A DNA stretch of 64,000 nt from Palsa-892 sp035556215 (GTDB lineage Bacteria; Pseudomonadota; Alphaproteobacteria; Rhizobiales; Xanthobacteraceae): positions 124,001-188,000 of the forward strand of contig DATMFI010000007.1 of assembly GCA_035556215.1 (NCBI GenBank). Reading direction: 5' to 3'. Position numbers and translations under genes: made by a program. Each line of letters opens with the position of its first letter. The first letter of the stretch is position 1. Below, piece by piece: positions 18,404-27,287 of this stretch. The notes under the pieces were generated by a model. It was not told the origin of the DNA. It saw nothing but the letters and a program-made list of their open reading frames with translations, and did not search any database.

Positions 18404-19807
18404 ATGAGCCATGTTCAGCAGCGCCCGGCCGCCGAAGCGGTCGAGCAGGTCAAATCGGCGCTCGCCGCCCGTTTCGGCAACAAGCTCTCGACCGCCGAGG
18501 CGGTCCGCCAGCAGCATGCCAACACCACCACCTGGCTCGCCAATGAGGCGCCGGACGCGGTGGTATATGCCGCCTCAACTGAAGACGTGCAGGCGGTGGT
18601 GCGGCTCTGCGCCGAGCACCGGGTGCCGGTCATTCCCTTCGGTACGGGGACGTCGCTCGAGGGCCACATCAATGCGCCGTTCGGCGGGGTGTCGATCGAC
18701 CTCTCCGAAATGAACGCGATCCGCGCCGTCCATCCCGAAGACCTCGATTGCGTGATCGAGCCGGGCGTGACGAGGAAGCGCCTCAACGAATATCTGCGCG
18801 ATCAGGGCCTGTTCTTCCCCATCGATCCCGGCGCCGATGCCTCGCTTGGCGGCATGGCTTCGACGCGGGCGTCGGGTACCAATGCGGTGCGCTACGGTAC
18901 GATGAAGGACAATGTGCTTTCATTGAAAGCCGTGCTCGCGAACGGCGAGGTGCTGACGACCGCACGGCGGGCGAAGAAATCCTCGGCGGGCTACGACCTC
19001 ACGCGGCTCTTTGTCGGCTCCGAAGGAACGCTTGGCGTCATCACCGAGCTGACGTTGAAACTCGCCGGCATTCCCGAAGCGGTGTCGGCGGGCGTCTGCG
19101 CATTTCCGTCGGTGGAAGCCGCCTGCAACACCACGATCGCGACGATCCAATCGGGCATTCCGGTCGCGCGCATCGAGCTTCTCGATGCGCTGCAGGTGAA
19201 GGCTTGCAACGCCTATTCGAAACTCGATTTGAAAGAGACGCCGACCCTGTTCGTCGAATTTCATGGCTCCGACGCGAGCGTTGCCGAGCAGGCCGAGCGC
19301 TTCGGCGAGATCGCCGCGGAATTCGGCGGCGGCCCGTTCGATTGGGCAACACGGGCCGAAGACCGCACAAAGCTCTGGCAGGCGCGTCACGATGCCTATT
19401 GGGCGGTGGTCAACATGCGCAAAGGCTGCCAGGCCTTCGCGACGGACGTATGCGTTCCGATATCGAAGCTTGCCGAATGCGTGACGGCGACGCAGGAAGA
19501 CATCAAGAAATTCGATCTCATTGCGCCGATTGTCGGCCATGTTGGCGATGGCAATTTCCATGTCGCAGTGTTGCTCGATATGAGCGACGCCGGGGAGGTC
19601 GCGCGCGCGAAGAAGTTCAACGAAGCCCTGATCGCGCGCTCGCTGTCGATGGATGGCACCTGCACCGGCGAGCACGGCGTCGGCGAGGGCAAGATCCAGT
19701 ATCTCGAAGCCGAGCATGGCGCGGTCGGCCTTGCGGCGATGCGCGGCGTGAAGCGCGCGCTCGATCCCGATAACATCATGAATCCCGGCAAGATATTCGC
19801 GCCTTAG
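18404..19807 (+). CDS. FAD-linked D-lactate dehydrogenase / GlcD-like oxidase
   Basis: This flavoprotein of the vanillyl-alcohol-oxidase fold oxidises a 2-hydroxy acid, most likely D-lactate, and passes electrons to a cytochrome or quinone. The N-terminal FAD_binding_4 domain has VPVIPFGTGTSLEGH (about residues 75-90) and SRASGTNA-like MASTRASGTNAVRYG. The C-terminal FAD-oxidase domain has the metal-binding GHVGDGNFHV and the late CTGEHGVGEGK motif. At 467 residues it matches the cytochrome-dependent D-lactate dehydrogenase (LDHD/Dld) group better than GlcD. The substrate is not proven. A repeat follows downstream. Confidence 0.82.
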   Translation: MSHVQQRPAAEAVEQVKSALAARFGNKLSTAEAVRQQHANTTTWLANEAPDAVVYAASTEDVQAVVRLCAEHRVPVIPFGTGTSLEGHINAPFGGVSIDLSEMNAIRAVHPEDLDCVIEPGVTRKRLNEYLRDQGLFFPIDPGADASLGGMASTRASGTNAVRYGTMKDNVLSLKAVLANGEVLTTARRAKKSSAGYDLTRLFVGSEGTLGVITELTLKLAGIPEAVSAGVCAFPSVEAACNTTIATIQSGIPVARIELLDALQVKACNAYSKLDLKETPTLFVEFHGSDASVAEQAERFGEIAAEFGGGPFDWATRAEDRTKLWQARHDAYWAVVNMRKGCQAFATDVCVPISKLAECVTATQEDIKKFDLIAPIVGHVGDGNFHVAVLLDMSDAGEVARAKKFNEALIARSLSMDGTCTGEHGVGEGKIQYLEAEHGAVGLAAMRGVKRALDPDNIMNPGKIFAP

Positions 19808-19913
19808 TAGATCGCGCGGACATTTTCCCGCCGTATTCCAGCGTGCAAGGCCCGGTTCGCACGCGCGTTTTTTACTCGACGCGCGGCGCTTCCTGACGCA
19901 ATTTCAGGCGGAT

Positions 19914-19966
19914 AGAGCATGACCTCCGAAGAGTGTGACGCGGTTTTCGGATAAGACCATGCTCCT
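19914..19966. repeat. Dispersed palindromic repeat, copy 1
   Basis: An imperfect inverted repeat with ends AGAGCATGA and GACCATGCTC and core GCGGTTTTCGG. It is the most diverged of three related copies in the window (others at 33798 and 50099). It lies directly before the asmA ribosome-binding site. This repeat type is common in Bradyrhizobium-related genomes. Confidence 0.75.
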
Positions 19967-19980
19967 TGAGGAGCGGCTGA

Positions 19981-22900
19981 TTGCAACACGGTTTACTGGC
20001 TTTGGGCCTCGCGCTGATCGCGGCGATTGTCGCGGCACTCGGAGCGCCTTTATTTGTTGACTGGAACGCCTGGCGGCCCGAATTCGAACAGCGCGCGAGC
20101 GCGCTTGTCGGCACGCCTGTCACGATCAAGGGTTCGATTGAAGCCTCGATCCTGCCGACGCCGGCTTTCGTTATGCGCGACGTTACGGTGGGTGATGCGG
20201 CGCAAGGCACCGGCCTCACGGCAGGGCAGATCCGCGGCATCCTCTCGTTAGGCGCGTTGTTTCGCGGTGCGGTGGAAGCGGAGGAGATCGTTTTCACCAA
20301 GCCGACGCTGCGCCTCACGCTCGGCGCCGATGGCCGCATCGCTGTCAAAAAGACGGAGGGCGAGCCGGGGCCGCTTTCGGTCTCGCGCTTCACGATCGAA
20401 GGCGGCCGGCTCGTTCTCGACGATCGCGCCAACAAGCGGCAATATCAGTTCAACGATATCGCGGCTGCCGGCGAGTTGCAGTCGCGCGCCGGTCCGCTGA
20501 AGCTGGAGGCTTCTTTCGCGCAGGACGGCAAGCCCCGCAACAATGCGTGGAAGCTGCGCGCCTCGAGCGGACAGTTCAACGACACCAACGGCAGAGCGCG
20601 ATTTTCGCTGACACGCGCCGACGGGCTTTCATTCGATGCGGACGGCATGCTCTCGCTCGAAAAGGCGAAGCCGCGTTTTGAAGGAAAGATCAATCTCGCG
20701 CAGCCCGGCGCCATGCCGTGGAAGCTCGCGGCGAATGCGATCGCAAGTCATGCCGCGCTCAAGCTTGAAGGACTTGAAATCTCGTTCGGCGCACCGGATG
20801 CGCCGGCCGAGTTCTCAGGCGAGGCGCAGGTGAGTTCCTTGCAGCGCGGCGTGTTCGACGCCGAGCTTTCCGCAAAGTTCGTCGATCTCGACAAGGCGCT
20901 CGGCGCGCAGAACAAGAGCGCCGCGGCGGTGATCGCGCAGCTGCGCGACACGCTGGCAGGCTTCCGGGGCGATCCGCTTACGGGAAAACTGAAGCTTTCG
21001 GTCGCCCAACTCGTCGCCGGCGGCGGTACCTTGCGCGATGTCGAAAGTGTGCTTGCCTGGCGCGATGGCGCGCCTATGCCGGAGCGGCTGAATGCGCGGC
21101 TGCCCGGCCGCGGCGCCGTTCAGCTCAGCGGCGCGCCGCTTGCGGATGGCAGTTTCAAAGGCCGCTGGGCGGTGTCGGCGGAAGAGCCCGCGGCGCTCGC
21201 CGAATGGAGCGGCGTTCTGCCAGCCGACGTGATGGGCGAAGGCAGTTTCAGGGTCGATGGCGGCCTTCTGGTTTCGGATCAAAAGCTCACGCTCGACCCG
21301 TTCCTGCTGACGATGGGCCCGGCGAAACTCGGCGGCGATCTCGTTTACAGCTGGCAGGCCGGCGGCCAGAACGCGCGCCTCGATGCAAAGCTCAATGGCA
21401 GCACGCTTGATCTTGCGCTTCTGCAGCCGCTCGCGCGCAAGTCCATCGCGAAGGATAACTCGCTCGCGATCCATGCCATGCTCGACATTCAGTCGCCGCG
21501 CATCTTCAGCCAGCCGGCGCGCCGCTTGAGCGCGTCCCTGTCGCGAAATGGCGATGTGATTGTGCTGGACCGGCTCGCAATCGAGGACATGGCGGGCGTT
21601 AATCTCAGCGCCAAGGGCGAGATTGCCTCCTATGCGGACAAGCCGAGGGGCAAGGTCGATTTCAGTCTCGATGCCGCGAACGCCAAAGGCCTCGATAATC
21701 TTGCGGGCATGTTGAGCGATCCGGATTTTGCGGCTTATCTTCGCCGCGTGACCGCCGCCGCCGCGCCGCTGCAGCTTGCGGGCAGCATCACCGGCGATGG
21801 CAAAGGCCCGGCGGTGATAATCGAGGCGAAGGGCAAAGCGAAAAACGCGCAAATCAGGCTTACGTCGCGCGGCGAACCGCTGAATTTTGCGATCGACGAC
21901 ACGAAGCTCGAACTCGATGCGCCGGATGCCGCCAATCTTGTCGCGCTTCTCGGCCTGCCGATGCCTGAGCCGCTTGCGGGCCAGGGCCATTTCGAAATTG
22001 CGATCGGCAAGAAAGATAAAGGCGCCGCGCCGCTGAGAGCGCAGCTCGTGTTTCCCGGCATCGATCTTTCGGCGGATGGCGCTTTGCGCTTTGCCGAAAA
22101 AATCGAGCCGCGCATCAATCTCAAGCTCGAGGCGACGGATTTCCGCGCGCTGTCCATGGCCGCGGCACGGATCAGGGATAGCGTCGTGCCCGCGAGCGGC
22201 ACCGCGCGCTTGATCCGCGACGAGGGTGGCGTGGCGCTCGAGGATCTTGCGATCGATTTCGGTGACACGCGCGTGCGCGGAAGGATGACGTTCAGGGGTG
22301 TCGAACAGCCCGTGCTTTCGGGCGATCTTACGCTCAATCGCAGCGATCTGACGACGCTGCTCGCGCTCGGGATCGGGCGTATGGACGAGGCCGGCGCGGG
22401 TGCGCTGTGGTCGGACGCGCCGCTCGGCACGCCGCCGCTCGCCGGGGCGAGCGGGGATTTTGCCATTCAAAGCGCCGCACTCGGACTGTTCGGCAATCTG
22501 ACGGCCACCGGCGCGCGGATGAAGCTCCGCTTCAGCGGCACTCAATTCGCGGTCGAGGATCTTTCCTGCGATCTTGCGGGCGGCAAGCTCACGGGGCAGG
22601 CGCGCATTTCGCGTCCTGACCTGATCGCTTTCGACGGCAAGCTCTCGCTGGAGGGCGCCGATGTTTCACGGCTGATTTCGCCCGCCGACTGGCGCTCTCG
22701 CCTTCACGGCAAGGGTGACGTTTCTCTTGAGCTTGCAGGGCAGGGCGCTTCGCTCGCGCAGCTCATCGGCAACATCGCGGGGCGCGGCAAATTCACGCTT
22801 GCCGATACCGAGATCGAAAAGTTGTCGCCGGGCGCGCTTGCAAAGGTTTTTGCCGCGGCTGGCAAGAACCTGCCGGATGAAGCGAACGTCCGGATGCAGC

Positions 22901-23388
22901 TCGCGAAGGCGCTCGACGATGCGCCACTCAAGATTGCCAAGCTGGAGGGCCCGATCGTCGCGGCAAACGGCGTGATCCGCGCCGGCAAGGCTGTGGCAAA
23001 AGCGGGGAATGCCGATACCGTATCGAATGTCTCGTTTGACCTCAGCCGCTTTTATCTCGATGCGAATGTGACGTTCGAAAACCCGGCTCCGAAAGGCATG
23101 AGCGCCAGGCCTGCCATCACCGTGGCTTGGCGCGGGCCGATTGCGGAGCCCGCCAGGAATATCGAAATCGCGCCGCTGATGGCGGCGCTGTCGCTGCAAG
23201 CGATGGACGGTGAAATGCGCAGGATCAACGAGCAGGGCCGGGCGCTTCCGGTCAATATGCAGCCGGTTCCGCCACTTGCGACCGAAACGCCGCCGGCGCC
23301 AAAGCCGAAAGTTTCGCCGCCGCCGCGTCCGAAAACCGCGCCGGCACCGCAAGGCAACCGGCAGCTAAAGCTCGATCCGATTCATTAA
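19981..23388 (+). CDS. AsmA family protein
   Basis: A very large (1135 aa) AsmA-like protein, thought to act in the periplasm in lipid transport or outer-membrane homeostasis, anchored by an N-terminal membrane helix. The TTG start at 19981 follows GAGGAG by seven bases. Residues 1-22 are hydrophobic, followed by DWNAWRPEFEQRASALVGTP, typical of AsmA N-termini (FVDWNxYR.....A..L.G..V). Repeated beta-rich stretches of the form F.G.L...G follow. The C-terminal 60 residues are Pro/Lys-rich. The stop overlaps folA, convergent, by four bases. Confidence 0.9.
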   Translation: MQHGLLALGLALIAAIVAALGAPLFVDWNAWRPEFEQRASALVGTPVTIKGSIEASILPTPAFVMRDVTVGDAAQGTGLTAGQIRGILSLGALFRGAVEAEEIVFTKPTLRLTLGADGRIAVKKTEGEPGPLSVSRFTIEGGRLVLDDRANKRQYQFNDIAAAGELQSRAGPLKLEASFAQDGKPRNNAWKLRASSGQFNDTNGRARFSLTRADGLSFDADGMLSLEKAKPRFEGKINLAQPGAMPWKLAANAIASHAALKLEGLEISFGAPDAPAEFSGEAQVSSLQRGVFDAELSAKFVDLDKALGAQNKSAAAVIAQLRDTLAGFRGDPLTGKLKLSVAQLVAGGGTLRDVESVLAWRDGAPMPERLNARLPGRGAVQLSGAPLADGSFKGRWAVSAEEPAALAEWSGVLPADVMGEGSFRVDGGLLVSDQKLTLDPFLLTMGPAKLGGDLVYSWQAGGQNARLDAKLNGSTLDLALLQPLARKSIAKDNSLAIHAMLDIQSPRIFSQPARRLSASLSRNGDVIVLDRLAIEDMAGVNLSAKGEIASYADKPRGKVDFSLDAANAKGLDNLAGMLSDPDFAAYLRRVTAAAAPLQLAGSITGDGKGPAVIIEAKGKAKNAQIRLTSRGEPLNFAIDDTKLELDAPDAANLVALLGLPMPEPLAGQGHFEIAIGKKDKGAAPLRAQLVFPGIDLSADGALRFAEKIEPRINLKLEATDFRALSMAAARIRDSVVPASGTARLIRDEGGVALEDLAIDFGDTRVRGRMTFRGVEQPVLSGDLTLNRSDLTTLLALGIGRMDEAGAGALWSDAPLGTPPLAGASGDFAIQSAALGLFGNLTATGARMKLRFSGTQFAVEDLSCDLAGGKLTGQARISRPDLIAFDGKLSLEGADVSRLISPADWRSRLHGKGDVSLELAGQGASLAQLIGNIAGRGKFTLADTEIEKLSPGALAKVFAAAGKNLPDEANVRMQLAKALDDAPLKIAKLEGPIVAANGVIRAGKAVAKAGNADTVSNVSFDLSRFYLDANVTFENPAPKGMSARPAITVAWRGPIAEPARNIEIAPLMAALSLQAMDGEMRRINEQGRALPVNMQPVPPLATETPPAPKPKVSPPPRPKTAPAPQGNRQLKLDPIH

Positions 23389-23897
23389 AGCGATTTCCGT
23401 TCGTATGTGACGAAGGTGTAGGGGAGCGAGTCGCGCTCGCCCTGATGCGGCCCGTCGCGGCGCGTCACCTTCCATTCGTTCCTGTCGAACGCAGGAAAAA
23501 CGGTGTCGCCTTCGGGCGAGCCGTGGACTTCGGTGATTTCGAGCCTGGCCGCAATCGGCATCGTCTCGGCGAATACGACGCTGCCGCCGATGATGGCGAT
23601 CTCGTCGATGCCGCGCGCGTCGGCGTCCTTCTCGGCGAGCGCGAGCGCGTCCTTGAGGTTGGTAGCCGTCACCGCGCCCTCGGCCTTGTAGTTCGGGTTC
23701 GAGCTGATGACGATATTCAGCCGGTTCTTCAGCGGCCCGCCCATCGACTCGTAGGTCAGGCGGCCCATGACGATCGGCTTGTTGATGGTGAGCTCCTGGA
23801 AGTGCTTGAGGTCGCCGGGAATTTTCCACGGCAGCTGGCCGTCTTTGCCAATGACGCCGTTCTCGGCGACGGCCACGACCAGAACGAGTTTTTTCAT
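23385..23897 (-). CDS. folA: Dihydrofolate reductase
   Basis: This enzyme reduces dihydrofolate to tetrahydrofolate with NADPH, replenishing the pool consumed by ThyA. The 170-residue protein shows VVAVAENGVIGKDGQLPW (substrate pocket and Met20-loop region), PIVMGRLTYESMG (NADPH-binding), and IIGGSVVFAETMP (second nucleotide contact). It starts two bases after the sspB stop, so the two form an operon. In many relatives folA is beside thyA; here thyA is 16 kb away. Confidence 0.95.
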   Translation of the reverse strand: MKKLVLVVAVAENGVIGKDGQLPWKIPGDLKHFQELTINKPIVMGRLTYESMGGPLKNRLNIVISSNPNYKAEGAVTATNLKDALALAEKDADARGIDEIAIIGGSVVFAETMPIAARLEITEVHGSPEGDTVFPAFDRNEWKVTRRDGPHQGERDSLPYTFVTYERKSL

Positions 23898-23899
23898 GT

Positions 23900-24532
23900 T
23901 TATTTCTTGCGGAATTTGTCGAGGCTGACGACCTGCGCGCTCGGCTGCGCAGCAGCGTCTTCTTTTGCGCCGTCTTCTCTCGTGTCGTCCTTGCCCGATT
24001 TTTTGGCTGGGCTTTCGGCGTCCTTTCGCTTCGCACGGGCGGAAGCCTTCGGCATTTCTTCGGGCTCCGACGCGGCGCCGCGCGGCGCAGGGCGGCGTTC
24101 CGCGGCGGGCGTCCCGCTGTCCGCTTCATTCGCGGCGCTGCCGGCCATGGTTTGGGCGTCGGTCGCGATCTCGAACTGCAGACCGAACTGCACCGACGGA
24201 TCGTAGAAGCCCTTGACCGCGTCAAACGGGACAATGAGCTTTTCGGGCACGCCGCCGAACGAGAGTCCGATCTCGAACTGCTTGTCGGTGACCGCGAGAT
24301 CCCAGAACTGGTGTTGCAGCACGATCGTCATGAAGTGGCTAGCGGGCGACTTCTTGAGCTGCTGCTGGCGCAAGCGCTCGGAAATCTTGACGCCGGGCGC
24401 GTCAAAGTTGAACTCGATAAAAAAATGGTGATCGCCAGGCAGGCCGTTTTTTGCGGCATCCGACAATACCTTGCGGACAACGCCGCGTAGCGCGTCCTGA
24501 GCGAGCAAATCGTAGCGGATCAAGTCAGCCAT
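23900..24532 (-). CDS. sspB: SspB-type ClpXP adaptor (alpha-type)
   Basis: SspB delivers ssrA-tagged proteins to ClpXP. I chose the ATG at 24532 (MADLIRYDLLAQDALRGVV); a TTG at 24544 would add four residues. The N-terminal about 135 residues match the alpha-type SspB substrate-binding fold (HHFFIEFNFDAPGVKISERL, MTIVLQHQFWDLAV, FEIGLSFGGVPEKLIVPFDAV). A long, low-complexity charged linker follows, ending in VVSLDKFRKK, which fits the ClpX-binding tail. The length is 210 aa. It lies just downstream of ssrA, on the same strand. Confidence 0.93.
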   Translation of the reverse strand: MADLIRYDLLAQDALRGVVRKVLSDAAKNGLPGDHHFFIEFNFDAPGVKISERLRQQQLKKSPASHFMTIVLQHQFWDLAVTDKQFEIGLSFGGVPEKLIVPFDAVKGFYDPSVQFGLQFEIATDAQTMAGSAANEADSGTPAAERRPAPRGAASEPEEMPKASARAKRKDAESPAKKSGKDDTREDGAKEDAAAQPSAQVVSLDKFRKK

Positions 24533-24586
24533 ATCTGCACTCAAGCCGATTCCAGCCGTGATGAGAAGGACGTGCGCAACGAAAGT

Positions 24587-24898
24587 GGGGGCTTCTGTTG
24601 CCAGGTGCCCCCGGACCCCGCCTAAAGGTGCAAACCCTTAGGGCTTGAGTTTCGGTATTTCAAACCGCTTACGCGGCCTGAGCAACCGGAGCGTAGTTGT
24701 CGTTGGCAACTATGCATGGCCCGATAACGACGGAACCATCCCGAGCAAAAGCCTCGCCCTTTACGCCCTCGTCGATCCTGGTTCGCCCCCGCCGAAATTC
24801 GATTCCTTCAATTCATCGAAGCGAATTTTGGTGGAGGCGCCGGGTACTGCCCCCGGGTCCGAATGGTTTATTGCGGCGCGCGTTTATTGCCATAGCTG
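24587..24898 (-). ncRNA. ssrA: tmRNA, circularly permuted two-piece gene
   Basis: Read on the reverse strand, the acceptor piece comes first and ends CGCCTCCACCA at 24829. After about 38 bases the coding piece begins GGGGGCG at 24790, followed by AACCAGGATCGACG. The two ends pair as a seven-base acceptor stem with a G3-U70 wobble, the alanine identity element. The tag frame at 24707-24669 reads ANDNYAPVAQAA then TAA, preceded by TAGTT. The 3' region forms a GGGGGC/GCCCCC hairpin (24612-24587). The gene rescues stalled ribosomes and tags products for ClpXP; sspB follows. The outer limits are approximate; a TATATT at 24922-24917 may be its -10 box. Confidence 0.95.
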
Positions 24899-24900
24899 GC

Positions 24901-26724
24901 TTGCGCCAGCGGAACGAATATAGGCATTTTCCTTCGGTAAAAAAAGGGCCGACTCAACGGGAGTTCATCATCCGCAAAGGCAGCCGCTTTCACGGTTTCG
25001 GAAATGGTTTCGCCCTCGTGCTTTGCGCGCTGGCGGCATTCGGCATGCCTGCGCTCGCGCAGACGAAGACCGTTCCGCCTTCGACAACGCGCCTGAAGGC
25101 TGTAACCGTCACCGCGCAGAACGGCATGGTGGTGACGGACGATGCGATTGCCACGCATATCGGAGCCGAAGTGTTACGGCAGGGCGGCAATGCGGTCGAT
25201 GCGGCGGTCGCGGTCGGTTTTGCGCTTGCGGTGACGTTTCCCAATGCCGGCAATCTTGGCGGCGGCGGCTTCATGATGGTGAGGCTCGCGGATGGCCGTA
25301 TTGTCGCCATCGATTATCGTGAGACCGCGCCGTTCGCGATGACAAAGACCGCTTTCCTCAACGCACGCGGCGAAGCTGATCCGAAGAAATCGCGCGAGGA
25401 GGGGCTTGCGGTCGGCGTGCCGGGCACGGTGGCGGGGCTTTCGCTTGCGCTCGAAAAATACGGCTCGGGCAAGTTCACGCTCGCCGATCTCGTGCAGCCT
25501 GCGATCACGCTTGCGCGCGACGGCTTTACGGTGGGCGAGCCGCTTGCCGAGTCGATCGAGCAGTCGCGCGATACGCTGGCGCGGTGGCCTTCGACGAAGC
25601 CGATCTTCTTCGCCGCCGATGGCAGCGCGCCGAAAGCAGGCGATAAATTCGTGCAGAAGGATCTTGCCGAGACGCTCGCAACGATTGCGCGGGAGGGGCC
25701 TCGCGGCTTCTATCACGGCCCGGTGGCCGAGAAGATCGCGCGCGCGGTGAGCGAGGCCGGCGGCGTGATGACGACCGAAGACCTCGCGCAATACGAGGCC
25801 GTGGAGCGAAAGCCGCTGCGCGGCACCTATCACGAGTACGATATCGTTTCGATGCCGCCGCCGTCGTCGGGCGGCGTTCATCTCATCCAGATCCTGAACA
25901 TTCTCGACGGCTTCGATCTTGCGCCGCTCGGACCTGCATCGGGGCAGGCGGCGCATATTCGCGTGGAGGCGATGAAACTCGCTTATGCCGACCGCGCCGA
26001 ATATCTCGGCGATCCGGATTATACCAAAATCCCGGTCGATGGTCTGATCTCGAAAGAATACGCGGGCTCGCTGCGTAAGCAGATCGACCCGGAACGGGCA
26101 CGGGCCTCGAAAGACATCAAGCCTGGCAATCCGGTGCCGTTCGAGAGCGATCACACCACGCATTATTCGATCGTTGACAAGGACGGCAATGCGGTCGCCA
26201 ACACCTATACGCTCAACCTGCGTTACGGCATCGGCCTCGTCGCCGAAGGAACGGGTGTGCTGCTCAACAACGAGCTGGACGATTTCGCCGCCAAGAAGGG
26301 CGCGCCGAACGCCTTCGGTCTCGTCGGCGGCGAAGCGAACGCGCCGGGGCCGGGCAAGCGGCCGCTGTCCTCGATGGCGCCGACCTTCGTGCTGAAGGGC
26401 GGCAAGCTCGTGCTCGTCACCGGCTCGCCCGGCGGCAGCCGCATCATCACCACGGTGGCGAACGTCATCATCAATTTCATCGACTACAAGATGTCGCTTG
26501 CAAACGCCGTTGCGGCACCTCGCATCCATCACCAGTGGATGCCGGACGAGGCTCGGGTCGAACCCGACGTGCCGCCGGATATGGCATGGCTTCTGGAGCG
26601 GCGCGGCAACAAGGTGGTGCCCGGCGGCCCGTGGGGCGCCGCGCACTCGATCCTGATCACCGATAAGAATTTGCAGGGTGTTGCCGACCCGCGTGTCGCG
26701 GGGGCGGCAGCAGAAGGCTATTAG
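24901..26724 (+). CDS. ggt: Gamma-glutamyltransferase (glutathione hydrolase)
   Basis: This periplasmic N-terminal-nucleophile hydrolase cleaves gamma-glutamyl bonds of glutathione. It has a signal sequence (hydrophobic stretch ALVLCALAAFGMPALAQ), then MVVTDDAIATHIGAEVLRQGGNAVDAAVAV. The autocatalytic site is DHTTHYS, where the first Thr (codon 26155) becomes the small-subunit nucleophile. The substrate-binding motif PGKRPLSSMAPT follows. The start is uncertain: the only regular start before the signal peptide and outside ssrA is TTG at 24901, while an ATC at 24970 has GGGAG six bases upstream. An ATG at 24697 would run through the antisense ssrA gene and is rejected. Confidence 0.88.
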   Translation: MRQRNEYRHFPSVKKGPTQREFIIRKGSRFHGFGNGFALVLCALAAFGMPALAQTKTVPPSTTRLKAVTVTAQNGMVVTDDAIATHIGAEVLRQGGNAVDAAVAVGFALAVTFPNAGNLGGGGFMMVRLADGRIVAIDYRETAPFAMTKTAFLNARGEADPKKSREEGLAVGVPGTVAGLSLALEKYGSGKFTLADLVQPAITLARDGFTVGEPLAESIEQSRDTLARWPSTKPIFFAADGSAPKAGDKFVQKDLAETLATIAREGPRGFYHGPVAEKIARAVSEAGGVMTTEDLAQYEAVERKPLRGTYHEYDIVSMPPPSSGGVHLIQILNILDGFDLAPLGPASGQAAHIRVEAMKLAYADRAEYLGDPDYTKIPVDGLISKEYAGSLRKQIDPERARASKDIKPGNPVPFESDHTTHYSIVDKDGNAVANTYTLNLRYGIGLVAEGTGVLLNNELDDFAAKKGAPNAFGLVGGEANAPGPGKRPLSSMAPTFVLKGGKLVLVTGSPGGSRIITTVANVIINFIDYKMSLANAVAAPRIHHQWMPDEARVEPDVPPDMAWLLERRGNKVVPGGPWGAAHSILITDKNLQGVADPRVAGAAAEGY

Positions 26725-26939
26725 GCGGCTTCGTAAACCGAAGCGGCGAGTTGCGTTGTCCCGGCGCCGCGATTTTCGGCGCGGCCGTCGAGCCAATCTT
26801 CATTTTCCGCGAGCGCATAAAACGAACTCGCAAGGCGCATTTGTATCTCGCGAAACTCGTGCTCTTCGGTCGCGAGTTCGGCCTGCCGTTCGCATTCGGC
26901 GGCCATGATCCGGAAGCGCTCGGCTTTCGTTTTCGGCAT
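26721..26939 (-). CDS. Small conserved hypothetical protein
   Basis: The ATG at 26939 has GGAG seven bases upstream. The 72-residue product starts MPKTKAERFRIMAAECERQAELA. The pattern FR..A.EC...AE.A, followed by a second amphipathic helix with W near the end, is typical of short helical-hairpin proteins abundant in Bradyrhizobium. Function is unknown. The stop overlaps the ggt stop region by three bases (convergent). Confidence 0.65.
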   Translation of the reverse strand: MPKTKAERFRIMAAECERQAELATEEHEFREIQMRLASSFYALAENEDWLDGRAENRGAGTTQLAASVYEAA

Positions 26940-27150
26940 GACACTGCTCCGTATTCTTTCTGAGCGTCGACGCCGTCCGGATAGCCATCGCTCATGACGA
27001 GCGTATGACCTCATCCGGCCCCGTGCGATTCACCTTGTTGATGCTTTGCGTCATGAAGGTGGCCCGCAGCGCGACACAGCGACGCAAGCGGCCTGTGGGG
27101 CAAATTAAAATCGCGTAAGGCGGTCAACAAATCCGCGTAAGGAACGCGTA

Positions 27151-27231
27151 ATGAAAAACTTCGTGATGCGGGAGCAGACTTGGATACGGGAGCAGGCTTG
27201 GATGCGGGAGCAGAGTTGGATGATGCAATGA
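27151..27231 (+). CDS. Possible 26-residue repeat peptide
   Basis: An ATG at 27151, seven bases after AAGGA, opens a 26-codon frame. After MKNFV come three hexapeptides of the form (M/I)REQ(T/A/S)W, then MMQ. The underlying DNA is three tandem 18-base units. It is too short to judge by coding statistics. The frame-preserving 18-base period and good ribosome-binding site support translation, but the repeat could also be non-coding. Confidence 0.3.
   Translation: MKNFVMREQTWIREQAWMREQSWMMQ
27165..27218 (+). repeat. Three tandem 18-base direct repeats
   Basis: Units at 27165, 27183 and 27201 share GATGCGGGAGCAGACTTG with two or three substitutions each. A truncated fourth unit (GATG) follows. 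They lie 70 bases before the DUF6496-type gene. Confidence 0.9.
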
Positions 27232-27287
27232 AGGAACCGTGACCGCTTTACGGCATTTTACTTGTCTCATCGTTTGGAGATTCAGAT

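Noticed and set aside
20815..22545. Reverse-strand frame of 576 codons opposite asmA
   Set aside because: Arg/Ala-rich shadow; the AsmA frame is clearly the coding one.
24697..24900. N-terminal extension of gamma-glutamyltransferase from the ATG at 24697
   Set aside because: It would put 68 residues before the signal peptide and overlap the whole tmRNA coding piece.
24645..24923. Forward frame of 92 codons across the ssrA region
   Set aside because: The region is explained by tmRNA on the reverse strand; the peptide has no support.
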